Assembly (NCBI GenBank): GCA_965263045.1
Contig: CBDHGK010000041.1
Location: 5,146,001-5,210,000 of the forward strand
From: G963664115 sp965263045
GTDB lineage: Bacteria > Acidobacteriota > Terriglobia > 20CM-2-55-15
Reading direction: 5' to 3'
Length of the DNA stretch: 64,000 nucleotides
The translations under genes and the position numbers were made by a program. Shown piece after piece: positions 24,700 through 33,940 of this stretch; position 1 is the stretch's first letter; each line of letters begins with the position of its first letter. The notes under the pieces were generated by a model. The model saw only the letters and a program-made list of their open reading frames with translations, was not told where the DNA came from and ran no database searches.

Positions 24700-26594
24700 T
24701 TTTGCAATGAATTGTTTACAGCGACCTTCGGTTTTTTGCCGTTCCGCCGAATTTCCAGATGAAGCAGGAGGATGGAGAGGGCGGCGGGAGTGATTCCGGG
24801 AATTCGGCTCGCCTGGCCGATCGATCGAGGGCTGATGCGGGTCAGTTTTTCGATGGCTTCTGCCGACAGGCCGGGCATCGACGCATAGTCCAAATCCGCC
24901 GGCAGCGTCCGCCGGTCGGCTTTTCTCAGCTTTTCGACCTGTCGCTGTTGTTTCTTAAGATAGCCCTCATACTTGATTCCGGTCTCCAGCGACACGACAT
25001 CTTCGGGACGCAGACCGTCGGTCGATACGATGCCGGCCTCTGCCAGCGCTTCAAGCCGAATTTCCGGTCTCTTCAGCAGTTCGTGCACGGTGGCTCTCTC
25101 CCGCAACACAATGCCCAGACGAGCGAAGAGCGGATGCGACGGATCGATCCGCGTTTCGGCAACCTTGGCACCGAGAGCGCCGATTCGAGCCCGGCGCCCT
25201 TTAAAGAGGTCCCACTGTTGGTCGTCCACCAGCCCACATTTCCGCCCAATGGGCGTCAGGCGCAGATCAGCGTTGTCGATGCGCAGATTCAGACGGAACT
25301 CTGCCCTCGACGTAAACATCCGATACGGCTCATTCGTACCCTTTGTCACCAGGTCGTCGATCATGATGCCGATATAGGCCTCGGAACGATCCAGCACCAG
25401 GGGGCCTTCATCGCGAACCTGCCGTGCGGCATTGATTCCGGCCATCACGCCTTGCGCCGCGGCTTCTTCGTAACCGGTCGTGCCGTTGATCTGACCGGCG
25501 AGAAACAACCCGGGATACCCCTTGGTTTCGAGAGAAGGCTGCAACTCTGTGGGTTGTACGAAGTCGTATTCAATCGCATATCCGGGACGAATCATCGCCG
25601 CTGATTCCAGGCCCGGCATATGCGCAAGGATGTCCTGCTGCACGTCTATCGGCAGGCTGGTCGACATTCCGTTGACATAAACCTCGTGGGTATCGAGGCC
25701 TTCGGGCTCGAGAACAATCTGGTGCCCGGTCCGGTCGGCAAACTTTACAACCTTGTCCTCTATCGACGGGCAGTAGCGAGGCCCCAGGCCCTGAATCTGG
25801 CCACTGTAGAGGGGCGATCGGTCCATATTCTTGCGGATGATTTCGTGAACTGTGGCGTCGGTTCGCGTGATATAGCAGGAGATCCTGTTTTCAAGAGGCT
25901 GAAGGGTCCGAAAAGAAAACGGTGTCGGTGTCGCATCGCCCGGTTGCTCTTCGAACCGAGCGAAATCGATGGTCCGGCTGTCGAGCCTCGGGGGCGTACC
26001 CGTCTTGAGCCGGCCCCATTCGAATCCCATGTTGCGCACGGAATCGCCCAGGGCGTTCGCAGCCGCCTCGCCATTACGACCGGCAGCAAACTGTTTATCT
26101 CCGATATGGATCAAACCGTTCAGGAAGGTTCCGGTCGTCAGGACGATCGTGCGGGCGGCGACGCGGCGACCATCCATCAACGCAATTCCGGCAGCGCGTG
26201 TACCTTCAAACAAGATCTCCGTCACTTCGGCCTGCTTGATGAAGAGGTTTTCCTGCTGTTCCAGGACCCGCCGCATCTCCTGTCGGTAGCCCGCTTTGTC
26301 CGCCTGCGCCCGCGGCGACCACACGGCTGGACCGCGACTCGTGTTCAGCAACCGAAACTGGATTCCGGTACGATCCGCCACCAGACCCATGACTCCGCCA
26401 AGCGCATCGATTTCGCGCACCAGATGCCCCTTGGCGACGCCGCCAACGGCGGGGTTGCAGGACATCTGCGCAATCAGGTCGGCATTCATCGTGTATAGCG
26501 CGGTCGACCGCCCCAGCCGCGCAGCAGCGTGCGCCGCTTCACAGCCGGCATGTCCTGCACCTACGATAACGACGTCATAATTTTCGTCTTGCAT
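24693..26594 (-). CDS. mnmG: tRNA uridine-5-carboxymethylaminomethyl modification enzyme MnmG
   Basis: 633 residues, normal length. The FAD-binding motif VVIVGAGHAGCEAAHAAARLG starts at residue 8. CNPAVGGVAKGHLVREIDALGG, RGPAVWSPRAQADK, GTFLNGLIHIG, RTDATVHEIIRKNM and the C-terminal GISPRSIGQASRIPG-like block (RISPRSIGQASRIPGITPAAL) are all family hallmarks. With MnmE it installs the cmnm5 group on wobble U34 of tRNAs. It lies between mnmE and rsmG, as in most bacteria with this origin cluster. Confidence 0.97.
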   Translation of the reverse strand: MQDENYDVVIVGAGHAGCEAAHAAARLGRSTALYTMNADLIAQMSCNPAVGGVAKGHLVREIDALGGVMGLVADRTGIQFRLLNTSRGPAVWSPRAQADKAGYRQEMRRVLEQQENLFIKQAEVTEILFEGTRAAGIALMDGRRVAARTIVLTTGTFLNGLIHIGDKQFAAGRNGEAAANALGDSVRNMGFEWGRLKTGTPPRLDSRTIDFARFEEQPGDATPTPFSFRTLQPLENRISCYITRTDATVHEIIRKNMDRSPLYSGQIQGLGPRYCPSIEDKVVKFADRTGHQIVLEPEGLDTHEVYVNGMSTSLPIDVQQDILAHMPGLESAAMIRPGYAIEYDFVQPTELQPSLETKGYPGLFLAGQINGTTGYEEAAAQGVMAGINAARQVRDEGPLVLDRSEAYIGIMIDDLVTKGTNEPYRMFTSRAEFRLNLRIDNADLRLTPIGRKCGLVDDQQWDLFKGRRARIGALGAKVAETRIDPSHPLFARLGIVLRERATVHELLKRPEIRLEALAEAGIVSTDGLRPEDVVSLETGIKYEGYLKKQQRQVEKLRKADRRTLPADLDYASMPGLSAEAIEKLTRISPRSIGQASRIPGITPAALSILLLHLEIRRNGKKPKVAVNNSLQKC

Positions 26595-26660
26595 TTTAAT
26601 AGCGGCGGGCCCACCGGCCCGCTCTCTCCCGTGGTTTGGTACGCACGCTTGCCTGTCACG

Positions 26661-28025
26661 TTATTTCCCGACACAGAATGTCGAGAAAATTCTGTCCAGT
26701 ATATCGTCGGTTACGACTTCGCCTGTCACTTCGCCGATGGCGGAGAGAGCTGCGTAGAGATCCAACAGAACCATTTCATGCGGGGTATGCTCCGCCAACG
26801 CCGTCGCCGCGCATTCCAGCTTATCCGCGGCAACCTTAAGGGCCTCCTGCTGTCGCTCATTCGTAATGACGAAGCTCTCCGCATCGCCAGGTCGCCGCTC
26901 GACAATATAGTCCGTGATTTCCTGGCGTAGATCGTCCAGACCCGTGCCCGCCAGCGCACTCAGACGGACGGCGTTCCATCCATTGGATTCTTCCCACACT
27001 ACCGGTAGATCCTGCTTGTTAATCACGACCAGATGCGGCCTGTCCGCGACACGCGCCAGGACGGCACGGTCGTCGTCATCGAACTCACGGGAACTGTCCA
27101 GGACAACGAGTGTCAGGTCCGCCTCCGCAACCGCGGCCAGTGTTCGCGACACGCCCAGGGCTTCCACTGTATCGAGTGCATCCCGGACTCCGGCAGTGTC
27201 CGCAAACCGGATGGGCAATCCCCCCACCACAACCGTCTCAGTCAGTACGTCCCGGGTCGTCCCGGGGAATTCCGTCACGATGGCACGATCGTTTGAAACC
27301 AGCCTGTTGAATAAGCTCGACTTTCCGACGTTGGGTTTCCCGGCGATGGCAAGGCACAGCCCGTCACTGATGAGTCGCCCGTACTGAAACGTGTCAGCCA
27401 ATGCCGCAAGCCTTCCGCCAATCGTGGCAATCCGATCGGCGCACCGACCGGGTTCAGGCGCCTCAAGCTCGTCCTCCACAAAATCGATTCCGGCCTCCAG
27501 CTCTGCGATCAAACCCACCAGCGATTCCTTCTCCGGACGCAATCGCTTTGACAGTGCCCCGTCCATCTGAAGCATCGCGGTCCGTGCCTGAGTCTGCGTC
27601 TGTGCCTCTATGAAATCCCGAATCGCCTCGGCCTGGGCCAAATCCATCTTCCCATGACCAAGGGCCCGTAGCGTGAACTCTCCAGCCGCGGCCGGGCGCG
27701 CGCCCCCGGCAACCAGTTCCGCCACTATCATACTTAATATCAATGGGTTGCCGTGGGCGCTGATTTCTGCCACGTCTTCGCCGGTATAGGAATGCGGTGC
27801 TTTGAAAAACGTTACGACGACACGATCGAGTGCGTCGTCCTCTTCGATTAGGAACGACCCATAACGCGCCCGACGTGCTTCAGCGGGTTCACTCGACCGG
27901 AACGACTTGTCTACGATTGCCAGCGCGTCCGGACCCGAGACGCGTATTACACCAATCCCGCCACGCCCGTGAGGAGTCGACACGGCAACGATGGTGTCAT
28001 CATCCGGATAGACTCTATCGGCCAT
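26661..28025 (-). CDS. mnmE: tRNA modification GTPase MnmE
   Basis: 454 residues. The N-terminal folate-binding domain starts DDTIVAVSTPHGRGGIGVIRVSG. The G domain (about 215-375) shows GKPNVGKSSLFN, FPGTTRDVL, DTAGVRD and NKQD. The C-terminus ends in FCVGK, the C-x-GK motif needed for catalysis. It is the partner of MnmG, encoded next to it. Confidence 0.97.
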   Translation of the reverse strand: MADRVYPDDDTIVAVSTPHGRGGIGVIRVSGPDALAIVDKSFRSSEPAEARRARYGSFLIEEDDALDRVVVTFFKAPHSYTGEDVAEISAHGNPLILSMIVAELVAGGARPAAAGEFTLRALGHGKMDLAQAEAIRDFIEAQTQTQARTAMLQMDGALSKRLRPEKESLVGLIAELEAGIDFVEDELEAPEPGRCADRIATIGGRLAALADTFQYGRLISDGLCLAIAGKPNVGKSSLFNRLVSNDRAIVTEFPGTTRDVLTETVVVGGLPIRFADTAGVRDALDTVEALGVSRTLAAVAEADLTLVVLDSSREFDDDDRAVLARVADRPHLVVINKQDLPVVWEESNGWNAVRLSALAGTGLDDLRQEITDYIVERRPGDAESFVITNERQQEALKVAADKLECAATALAEHTPHEMVLLDLYAALSAIGEVTGEVVTDDILDRIFSTFCVGK

Positions 28026-28135
28026 TGCTCAGGATCGGCCCTTGCGCCATATCGGAGGTCAAAGTCAGGAGCTCTGGTCAGCGACGATTCCGTCTATTGC
28101 GCACCCGCTATTGCGCACCCGCCCCGGACCATTCT

Positions 28136-29926
28136 CTAACCCTTTCGGCGGCCCCGCCGACGCCGGCGTTTGGGCTCGCCGGATTCATCGGGCGGCAGCA
28201 ACTCGGGCACAACCGTCTCCACAGGGGGCTCCTCTTCTTCTTTTTCCCTGTCATTTTTGCTCTTCCCCACATCCGTCCGGTAGCGCTGGTTGATGAAGTA
28301 CTGCTGTGCCACGCCTACGAGGTTGCCGGTCAGCCAGTAAAGCATCAGACCGCTTGATTGCCAAAGGAACATAAAGACCAGCATGACGGGCATCAGCCGC
28401 ATGATGCGCACCTGGGTGGGATCTCCCATCATTGGAGTCATGCTCTGCATCGCGAACATCGATCCCCCCATCAGGACGGGCATGACATAGTAGGGGTCGT
28501 AGGCAGACAAGTCGTTGATCCACAAGGCCCAGGGCGCGCCCCGTAATTCGATCGAATATCTGAGCATGCTGAAGACTGCGAACAAAAACGGCATCTGCAC
28601 CAGCATGGGCAAGCAACCGCCCATTGGGTTGACGCCGTGTTTCTTGTAGAGGCCCATCATTTCCGACTGAACTTCCTGCCGCCTGGGATCGCTCGCCTTG
28701 AGCTTCTTATACTTGTCCTGCAGCGTCCGCATGTGCGGCTGAATCTTCTGCATTTTCAGCATCGACAACTGCTGCTTCAGTCGAAGCGGGAATAAGATGA
28801 AGTTTATCCCGAGCGTCAGGATGATGATGGCCCATCCAAAGTTGCCCACATATCCATAAATCCACAGCAGAGCCAGCAACAGCGGGCCTACTATAATCGC
28901 GAAGAAGCCGTAGTCGATCGTTGCTATTAGATTGGGATCTACTAGACGCAGGGCGTCCTGCTGTTTCGGCCCGATATAAGCTGTAACCGGTACGCCGGGG
29001 TAGGGCACCAGAATGCGCGGGGCCAGGACGGTGTCCTCCGCTCCAGGGTTCACCGCTACTCCGGTCACCGTCGGAATTCCACCATCGGGCAGATGGAGCA
29101 TGGCCAGAAAGAACTGGTCTTCCAGGCCCACGTACGTGGTCGCATTGATAGCCTGAGGTTCATCTAAAGCGCCAACGTTCAGGCGTTCAAAATCTTCGAT
29201 CTCAAAATAAACGACGTTTGACTCCACGACCTGGTAGTCGCGGGACTGATCTCCGAAATTCCCCTGCAGCACGAGGGAAAAGGGTACCGGTGTGCCATTC
29301 CGGACAACCTCGGCTTCAACCTCGACGGCGTAGGTTTCCGCGTCGAAACGAAATTGTTTGACCACTTGAAGCCCGTCCGATCGATAGCTGAATCGGACGC
29401 CATTCCCGCTCTGGTCGGTGACGAAGAGCGCCCCATTAATCGCTTCATCGATTTCGCTATCACCCGTAGAGATTGCCAGGGGCCATCCGACGCTTTCAGC
29501 GGCGTCCTGACCTATAATCTCGAGCGGTTCACCCGCGGTCCCGTCGTAGTCCTTCAAACGAATGTTTTCGAGGCGCGCCCCCTCGTTGCTGATCAGCACT
29601 TCAAATCGCGAGGTTTCTATGAAAATCTGTTCGATCCGATCGGCCTGCAGATCTTCGGCAGCCACTTCGGTCTCAACCGCACCAACAGCAGTCTCCTCCG
29701 CAGTTCGACCGCCCAGCTCATTCGGGCGTACTGGCGAGGTGGAAGGCGGGTTTTCGATCTCCGGCGCCGGAGCGGGCGTTTCGATTTCGGACGCAACCTC
29801 GTTGTCCGGCCCAGAAATACTTTCAGCGGGAGGGGGCGTCGGGGAAAACACCCAGCTGAAGGCCATCAGGACGGCCAGCGAAAGCGCAAAAGATAGAAGG
29901 ATCCGTTTTTCCATCGATTCGTCCAC
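28136..29926 (-). CDS. yidC: Membrane protein insertase YidC
   Basis: 596 residues. The start is GTG at 29926, with AGGAGG close upstream; the usual MEKR start is four codons further in but lies too far from that site. A first membrane helix (ILLSFALSLAVLMAFSWVF) is followed by an acidic linker, the periplasmic beta-sandwich (about 90-340) and the core of five helices, including GWAIIILTLGINFILFPLRLKQQLSM, MGGCLPMLVQMPFLFAVF and the Arg-rich loop. The C-terminal tail is very basic (KRRRRRGRRKG), as in YidC proteins that contact ribosomes. It inserts inner-membrane proteins alone or with SecYEG. Confidence 0.96.
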   Translation of the reverse strand: MDESMEKRILLSFALSLAVLMAFSWVFSPTPPPAESISGPDNEVASEIETPAPAPEIENPPSTSPVRPNELGGRTAEETAVGAVETEVAAEDLQADRIEQIFIETSRFEVLISNEGARLENIRLKDYDGTAGEPLEIIGQDAAESVGWPLAISTGDSEIDEAINGALFVTDQSGNGVRFSYRSDGLQVVKQFRFDAETYAVEVEAEVVRNGTPVPFSLVLQGNFGDQSRDYQVVESNVVYFEIEDFERLNVGALDEPQAINATTYVGLEDQFFLAMLHLPDGGIPTVTGVAVNPGAEDTVLAPRILVPYPGVPVTAYIGPKQQDALRLVDPNLIATIDYGFFAIIVGPLLLALLWIYGYVGNFGWAIIILTLGINFILFPLRLKQQLSMLKMQKIQPHMRTLQDKYKKLKASDPRRQEVQSEMMGLYKKHGVNPMGGCLPMLVQMPFLFAVFSMLRYSIELRGAPWALWINDLSAYDPYYVMPVLMGGSMFAMQSMTPMMGDPTQVRIMRLMPVMLVFMFLWQSSGLMLYWLTGNLVGVAQQYFINQRYRTDVGKSKNDREKEEEEPPVETVVPELLPPDESGEPKRRRRRGRRKG

Positions 29927-29935
29927 GGTCCCTCC

Positions 29936-30172
29936 TCAATCCAACAAGTCAACTCCCCCGCTGTGCAGGGGATGGCATCGTGACAATCGTGTCAGCGCTT
30001 TCCGGCAGCCCTGGATGACGCCGTGCTTCCGCACGGCCTGGCCTGCATACTCCGAACACGTCGGTACAAACCGGCAGGCGGGCGGCAACCAGGGCGAGAC
30101 GATATTCTTATACCCCCAGATCAAGCCGAGGGCCAGCTTCGCAAACACCGACATAGATCGCGCTTCTGTCAC
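29936..30172 (-). CDS. yidD: Membrane protein insertion efficiency factor YidD
   Basis: 78 residues. It carries the family signature IWGYKNIVSPWLPPACRFVPTCSEYAGQAVRKHGVIQGCRKALTRLSRCHPLH (positions 18-70): amphipathic helix, then PTCSxYA, then RCHPLH, here followed by SGGVDLLD. Its start overlaps the rnpA stop by four bases, and yidC follows after nine bases. It supports YidC-dependent insertion. Confidence 0.95.
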   Translation of the reverse strand: MTEARSMSVFAKLALGLIWGYKNIVSPWLPPACRFVPTCSEYAGQAVRKHGVIQGCRKALTRLSRCHPLHSGGVDLLD

Positions 30173-30540
30173 GACATCGTCCTCAACACGGATACCAGTT
30201 CCCTGCGGAGGGTCTCAAAATCCCGATCGAGAACGGACCGTCCGGGGTTGACAACTATGTCGAAGCCTCCAGCGATCCCTCCCCTCTCACGGCGAAGCAT
30301 CTCTCGAAGTCGCCGACGAATCCGGTTCCGGTCATGAGCTTTTCCGAGTTTGCGCGAAGTCGTCAACCCGAATCGGGTGACTCCCGTGTCGTTGGGCAGG
30401 ATAAAAACGACGAAAGACCGGGACGCTTCCTTGACTCCACCAGCATAGACGGCCTTGAACTGATCCGCCTTCCGGAGCCGGTGTTGTTTCGGAAAACGAG
30501 CGTCGCCCTCCGTGGCCGGAATGCGCTTAGTAGTGCTCAA
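30169..30540 (-). CDS. rnpA: Ribonuclease P protein component
   Basis: 123 residues. FPKQHRLRKADQFKAVYAGG, then RFGLTTSRKLGKAHDRNRIRRRLREMLR, is the RNR signature of bacterial RnpA. It binds RNase P RNA for tRNA 5' processing. The start is TTG at 30540, inside the end of rpmH (14-base overlap), an arrangement typical of rpmH-rnpA pairs; a later start is possible but would need a longer leader. Confidence 0.94.
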   Translation of the reverse strand: MSTTKRIPATEGDARFPKQHRLRKADQFKAVYAGGVKEASRSFVVFILPNDTGVTRFGLTTSRKLGKAHDRNRIRRRLREMLRRERGGIAGGFDIVVNPGRSVLDRDFETLRRELVSVLRTMS

Positions 30541-30673
30541 CTGAAAGCCGTTTTCGTCCCTTCGCCCGCCTCCGTTTCAGCACCAGACGACCCGCTTTAG
30601 TGCTCATGCGGTTCCGGAAGCCATGTTTCTTGGCGCGCTTTCGATTGTTCGGCTGAAACGTTCTCAGTGGCAT
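30527..30673 (-). CDS. rpmH: 50S ribosomal protein L34
   Basis: 48 codons starting MPLRTFQPNNRKRAKKHGF and continuing RNRMSTKAGRLVLKRRRAKG, which is unmistakably bL34. Its C-terminus (KRLSVEHY) is read across the first codons of rnpA. It is too short to appear in most ORF lists. It is the first gene of the minus-strand rpmH-rnpA-yidD-yidC-mnmE-mnmG-rsmG run and diverges from dnaA. Confidence 0.96.
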   Translation of the reverse strand: MPLRTFQPNNRKRAKKHGFRNRMSTKAGRLVLKRRRAKGRKRLSVEHY

Positions 30674-30937
30674 TCTTCAACTCTGTGTTGTGGGAAGACG
30701 GTCAATGTACCATCCGCTCTATTCATGGGTCAAGCTACCCCTTTGATATACAACCTCTTAATCGATACGACCGAAACATTTTGACGCGTAAATTTTTCGT
30801 CACTTTCATGATTGAAAACGCCGGACGAATGGTGTTACGCTTCGCGCTCGCACGGCACGAAAATTGACCTGTAAACCTATAGATATCCACGGCTTGTGGA
30901 AATCTTTCCCCATTCCCTTCGAATTACGGACCACATT
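30674..30937. promoter_or_regulatory. rpmH-dnaA divergent intergenic region with paired DnaA-box-like sites
   Basis: 264 bases that must hold both promoters. ATATCCACG (about 30883) and, in the opposite orientation, TTGTGGAAA (about 30894) form an imperfect inverted pair of DnaA-box-like sequences 40 bases before the dnaA start, suitable for DnaA autoregulation. AT-rich runs occur near 30735-30800. Both boxes deviate from TTATCCACA. Confidence 0.5.
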
Positions 30938-32242
30938 ATGGATACCTGGCAACGAGTTTTATCTGTTATCGAAAAACAAGTCAATCCACAGAGCTACAAC
31001 ACCTGGTTCAAGCCGACACAACTCGATCGCCACGACGGTCTCGCGCTCTATATTCGCGTTCCGAATCCCTTCTTTCAGGACTGGCTTAACGATCACATGG
31101 ACGTTGTCATCGACGCCGCCGCACAGGCTGGAGTTGGCAACGTCGAGGTCGTTTATGTCGTCGAAGAGAAACCCGTCGTCACACCGGGAGCAACGCTACA
31201 GGGTCACCTGGATTTCGATTCAGTCGCTAACACTCTCAACTCGAAGTACACGTTCGACTCGTTCGTTGTTGGATCGTCAAACCAGTTTGCTCATGCTGCA
31301 GCGCTTGCCGTAGCCGAACGGCCGTCCAAGGCATACAACCCGCTGTTCCTGTATGGCGGCGTGGGGCTCGGCAAAACACATCTTATGCACGCGATCGGCC
31401 AGTCGATCAAAGGCGGCAACCCCTCGCTCCGTCTAGCCTATGTTTCAACCGAGAAGTTCACCAACGAGCTGATCAATGCCATACGCTACGACCGGCTCCC
31501 TGCATTCCGCGAACGTTACCGCAACCACGATGTCCTGTTGATCGACGATATTCAATTCATTGCGGGCAAAGAGCGCACACAGGAAGAGTTTTTCCACACA
31601 TTCAATGCTCTGTACGACATGCAAAAGCAGATCGTCATATCAGCAGATTGCCCGCCCCGAGAAATTCCGACACTCGAAGAACGGCTGCACTCCCGATTCG
31701 AGTGGGGCCTGATCGCTGACATCCAACCGCCAGATCTGGAAACTAAAATCGCAATTATTCGCAAAAAGGCAGAGCGTTCGAAAATTTCCCTTCCGGATAA
31801 TGTTGCCATTTACATCGCCAGCAAGGTCCGGTCGAACATTCGTGAACTCGAAGGCGCTCTCGTACGCCTCATTGCCTATGGTTCCCTGACTGGATCAGAA
31901 ATCACCCTTCCCATGGCCCAGGAAACCCTCCGGGATCTGTTTAATCCCGGAGAAAAACCCATTTCCATCGAAATGATTCAGAAGTCGATTTCCGATCACT
32001 ACGGACTGCGCATCCAGGAACTAAAATCAAAGAACAACTCCAAGGCGATCACGCTTCCTCGGCAAATCTGCATGTATCTCTGTAAGCAGCTCACCAACGC
32101 TTCTTTGCCCCAGATCGGTCGAGCCTTTGGCGGCAAGCACCACACAACGGTTATGCATTCGGTCTCGAAGATCCATCATTTGCGGCAGGCGGACAAGGAA
32201 ACCAACAAGCTCGTACAGGCATTTATCGATTCGTTCAACTGA
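30938..32242 (+). CDS. dnaA: Chromosomal replication initiator DnaA
   Basis: 434 residues from ATG at 30938 (MDTWQRVLSVIEKQVNPQSYNTWF). Domain I is at the N-terminus. The AAA+ core begins KYTFDSFVVGSSNQFAHAAA, with Walker A GGVGLGKTHLMHAIG (about 150), Walker B LLIDDIQFIAGKE and sensor motifs. The C-terminal domain ends with the DnaA-box-binding signature GRAFGGKHHTTVMHSV (about 405). It is ATP-dependent and melts oriC. It is the first of four plus-strand replication and topology genes. Confidence 0.97.
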   Translation: MDTWQRVLSVIEKQVNPQSYNTWFKPTQLDRHDGLALYIRVPNPFFQDWLNDHMDVVIDAAAQAGVGNVEVVYVVEEKPVVTPGATLQGHLDFDSVANTLNSKYTFDSFVVGSSNQFAHAAALAVAERPSKAYNPLFLYGGVGLGKTHLMHAIGQSIKGGNPSLRLAYVSTEKFTNELINAIRYDRLPAFRERYRNHDVLLIDDIQFIAGKERTQEEFFHTFNALYDMQKQIVISADCPPREIPTLEERLHSRFEWGLIADIQPPDLETKIAIIRKKAERSKISLPDNVAIYIASKVRSNIRELEGALVRLIAYGSLTGSEITLPMAQETLRDLFNPGEKPISIEMIQKSISDHYGLRIQELKSKNNSKAITLPRQICMYLCKQLTNASLPQIGRAFGGKHHTTVMHSVSKIHHLRQADKETNKLVQAFIDSFN

Positions 32243-32474
32243 GTTTCACCCTCGGCCACTCTTAATCGGATCGCGTCAATCCTCCACCTGATGGGTCCTA
32301 ATGTGGGCAAGCTGTGGATAGGATTAAGAAAGCAACATTTCCACTGGCGGTGCACCGGGCACAGAGTATGCGTTCCACAGGCGGACGGATGGTTAACTTA
32401 AGCAGCAGAAGTATCTTACATTCAGTTTCCTACGAGCCCACAGGGTATACGAATATAGATATATAAATACCACT
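32243..32474. promoter_or_regulatory. Candidate oriC segment between dnaA and dnaN
   Basis: 232 bases with no gene. TGTGGATAG at 32313-32321 is a one-mismatch DnaA box in reverse orientation, and GTTCCACAG near 32372 is a weaker one. Just before dnaN (about 32448-32473) lies an AT-rich run (ATATAGATATATAAAT) that could unwind. The location next to dnaA and parS supports an origin, but the number of good boxes is low. Confidence 0.5.
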
Positions 32475-33587
32475 ATGGAATTTAAGATCAAGAAGTTCGA
32501 TCTCCTGCAAGAGTTAACGCTGATACAGAGTGTCGTCGAACGGAAAACCACTATCCCCATCCTGGCCAATGTCCTGCTGCATGCTGAGGAAAACAGCCTT
32601 CAAGTGATTGCAACGGATCTGGAAACGGGTTTGAAGGCAGTCTGTGAAGCCAAGGTGACAGCGACCGGCACGATTACATTGCCGGCTAAACGACTCTATG
32701 AAATAGTCCGTGCTCTTCCGGATAAAGAAATTCGATTCAAGCAAGGCGATGCGAACTGGGTGACGGTAACGTGTGGTTCGAGCCGCTTTCGGATTGCTGG
32801 ACTTCCCGTCGAAGATTTCCCACAACTACCCGATCAAATCGGTGGCGGCATTGCGATTCCGGGCGATACGATGTCGCAGTTGATCACGCGGACCATCTAT
32901 GCGATCAGTTCGGAGGACTCAAAATACACGTTTAGCGGCGCACTCCTGGTAATGAAACCTGGATCACTCACAATGGTGGCCACAGACGGGCACCGGCTTT
33001 CCTTTGTCGAAAAGCGGGGCGGCCTTGAAGATCTCGCCGAAGAAATGAAGGTTCTCATCCCGAAAAAGGCGATGAGCGAACTACTTCGAATGCTGACCGA
33101 GGTCGGGGGAGACGGAAATATTCACTTCTCACGTGATGAAAATCACCTGTTTTTTGATTTCGGTCGACGGTTGCTGGTTTCCCGGGTGTTGAGTGGGCAA
33201 TTTCCGAATTGGGAAGCCGTGATGCCCCGAAACAATGATCGTACTTTTTCGATCGGTCGGGATGAACTTGCAGCCGCAGTTCGACGCATTGCAATCCTGG
33301 CGGACGAGCGCTCCAAGATCGTACGTTTCGGTTTGAATGAGGGCTCGCTGGAGATTTCTTCCAGCCATTCCGATCTGGGGGAGGCCAACGAAACGATTGA
33401 GATAGACTATGACAATGAGGAATTTCAGATCGGGTTTAACTACCAGTACCTGATTGACTTTCTTTCGACAATTCCCGAAACCGAGGTTTCCTTCGAATTC
33501 AAAGACGGCGAAAGTGCGACGCAGCTGCGGGCCTTGCCGGGAGAGGAATACAGCAGCCGATATATCGTGATGCCGATGCGGATATAG
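32475..33587 (+). CDS. dnaN: DNA polymerase III sliding clamp (beta subunit)
   Basis: 370 residues starting MEFKIKKFDLLQEL. Three clamp domains are recognisable; domain 2 has GALLVMKPGSLTMVATDGHRL, and the end is ALPGEEYSSRYIVMPMRI, the typical (V/I)MPMR(L/I) terminus. It forms the ring that tethers the polymerase. It follows dnaA as usual. No recF gene follows it in this window. Confidence 0.97.
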   Translation: MEFKIKKFDLLQELTLIQSVVERKTTIPILANVLLHAEENSLQVIATDLETGLKAVCEAKVTATGTITLPAKRLYEIVRALPDKEIRFKQGDANWVTVTCGSSRFRIAGLPVEDFPQLPDQIGGGIAIPGDTMSQLITRTIYAISSEDSKYTFSGALLVMKPGSLTMVATDGHRLSFVEKRGGLEDLAEEMKVLIPKKAMSELLRMLTEVGGDGNIHFSRDENHLFFDFGRRLLVSRVLSGQFPNWEAVMPRNNDRTFSIGRDELAAAVRRIAILADERSKIVRFGLNEGSLEISSSHSDLGEANETIEIDYDNEEFQIGFNYQYLIDFLSTIPETEVSFEFKDGESATQLRALPGEEYSSRYIVMPMRI

Positions 33588-33940
33588 TCAAACCCACCAT
33601 AAAGTCCGCAAACTATTAAGCTGACTGTATTTATACCCAACACAGGGTGTTGCTGGCCCCCCCCTGATGGGATACCCCTCCGAGACGTTCGAATTAGTCC
33701 CTCTCAAGACCCCTTTCATGACGCAAAACCCGTTATTTTCTGGTAAAATAGAGGCTTGTTTGACCCCTCGGAGGCGAAGCTGAAACACAAGTCGAGTAGA
33801 CTCGGGAACCTGCACACCATTTACTCCCGTAAGCGCTTCAATAATAAGAACTTGCACCGAACACACAGGTCCGCGAGAGGGTCGTCTGTCGTCTGCCGGC
33901 CGCAGTGGAATTCAGAAGGGCCTTTAATAGGACCCTCAGA
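33588..33940. other. dnaN-gyrB intergenic gap without recF
   Basis: 353 bases. No open frame with family character is seen; small frames on either strand lack codon bias and ribosome-binding sites. A run of C residues (about 33658-33665) and CAACACAGGGTGTTG, a small palindrome near 33641-33655, are the only structures noticed. The gyrB promoter probably lies here (TAAAATAGAGG near 33744). recF, often found at this point, is missing. Confidence 0.5.

Noticed and set aside
28096..28126. Short direct repeat ATTGCGCACCCGC between mnmE and yidC
   Set aside because: Only two copies of about 14 bases; too small to interpret.
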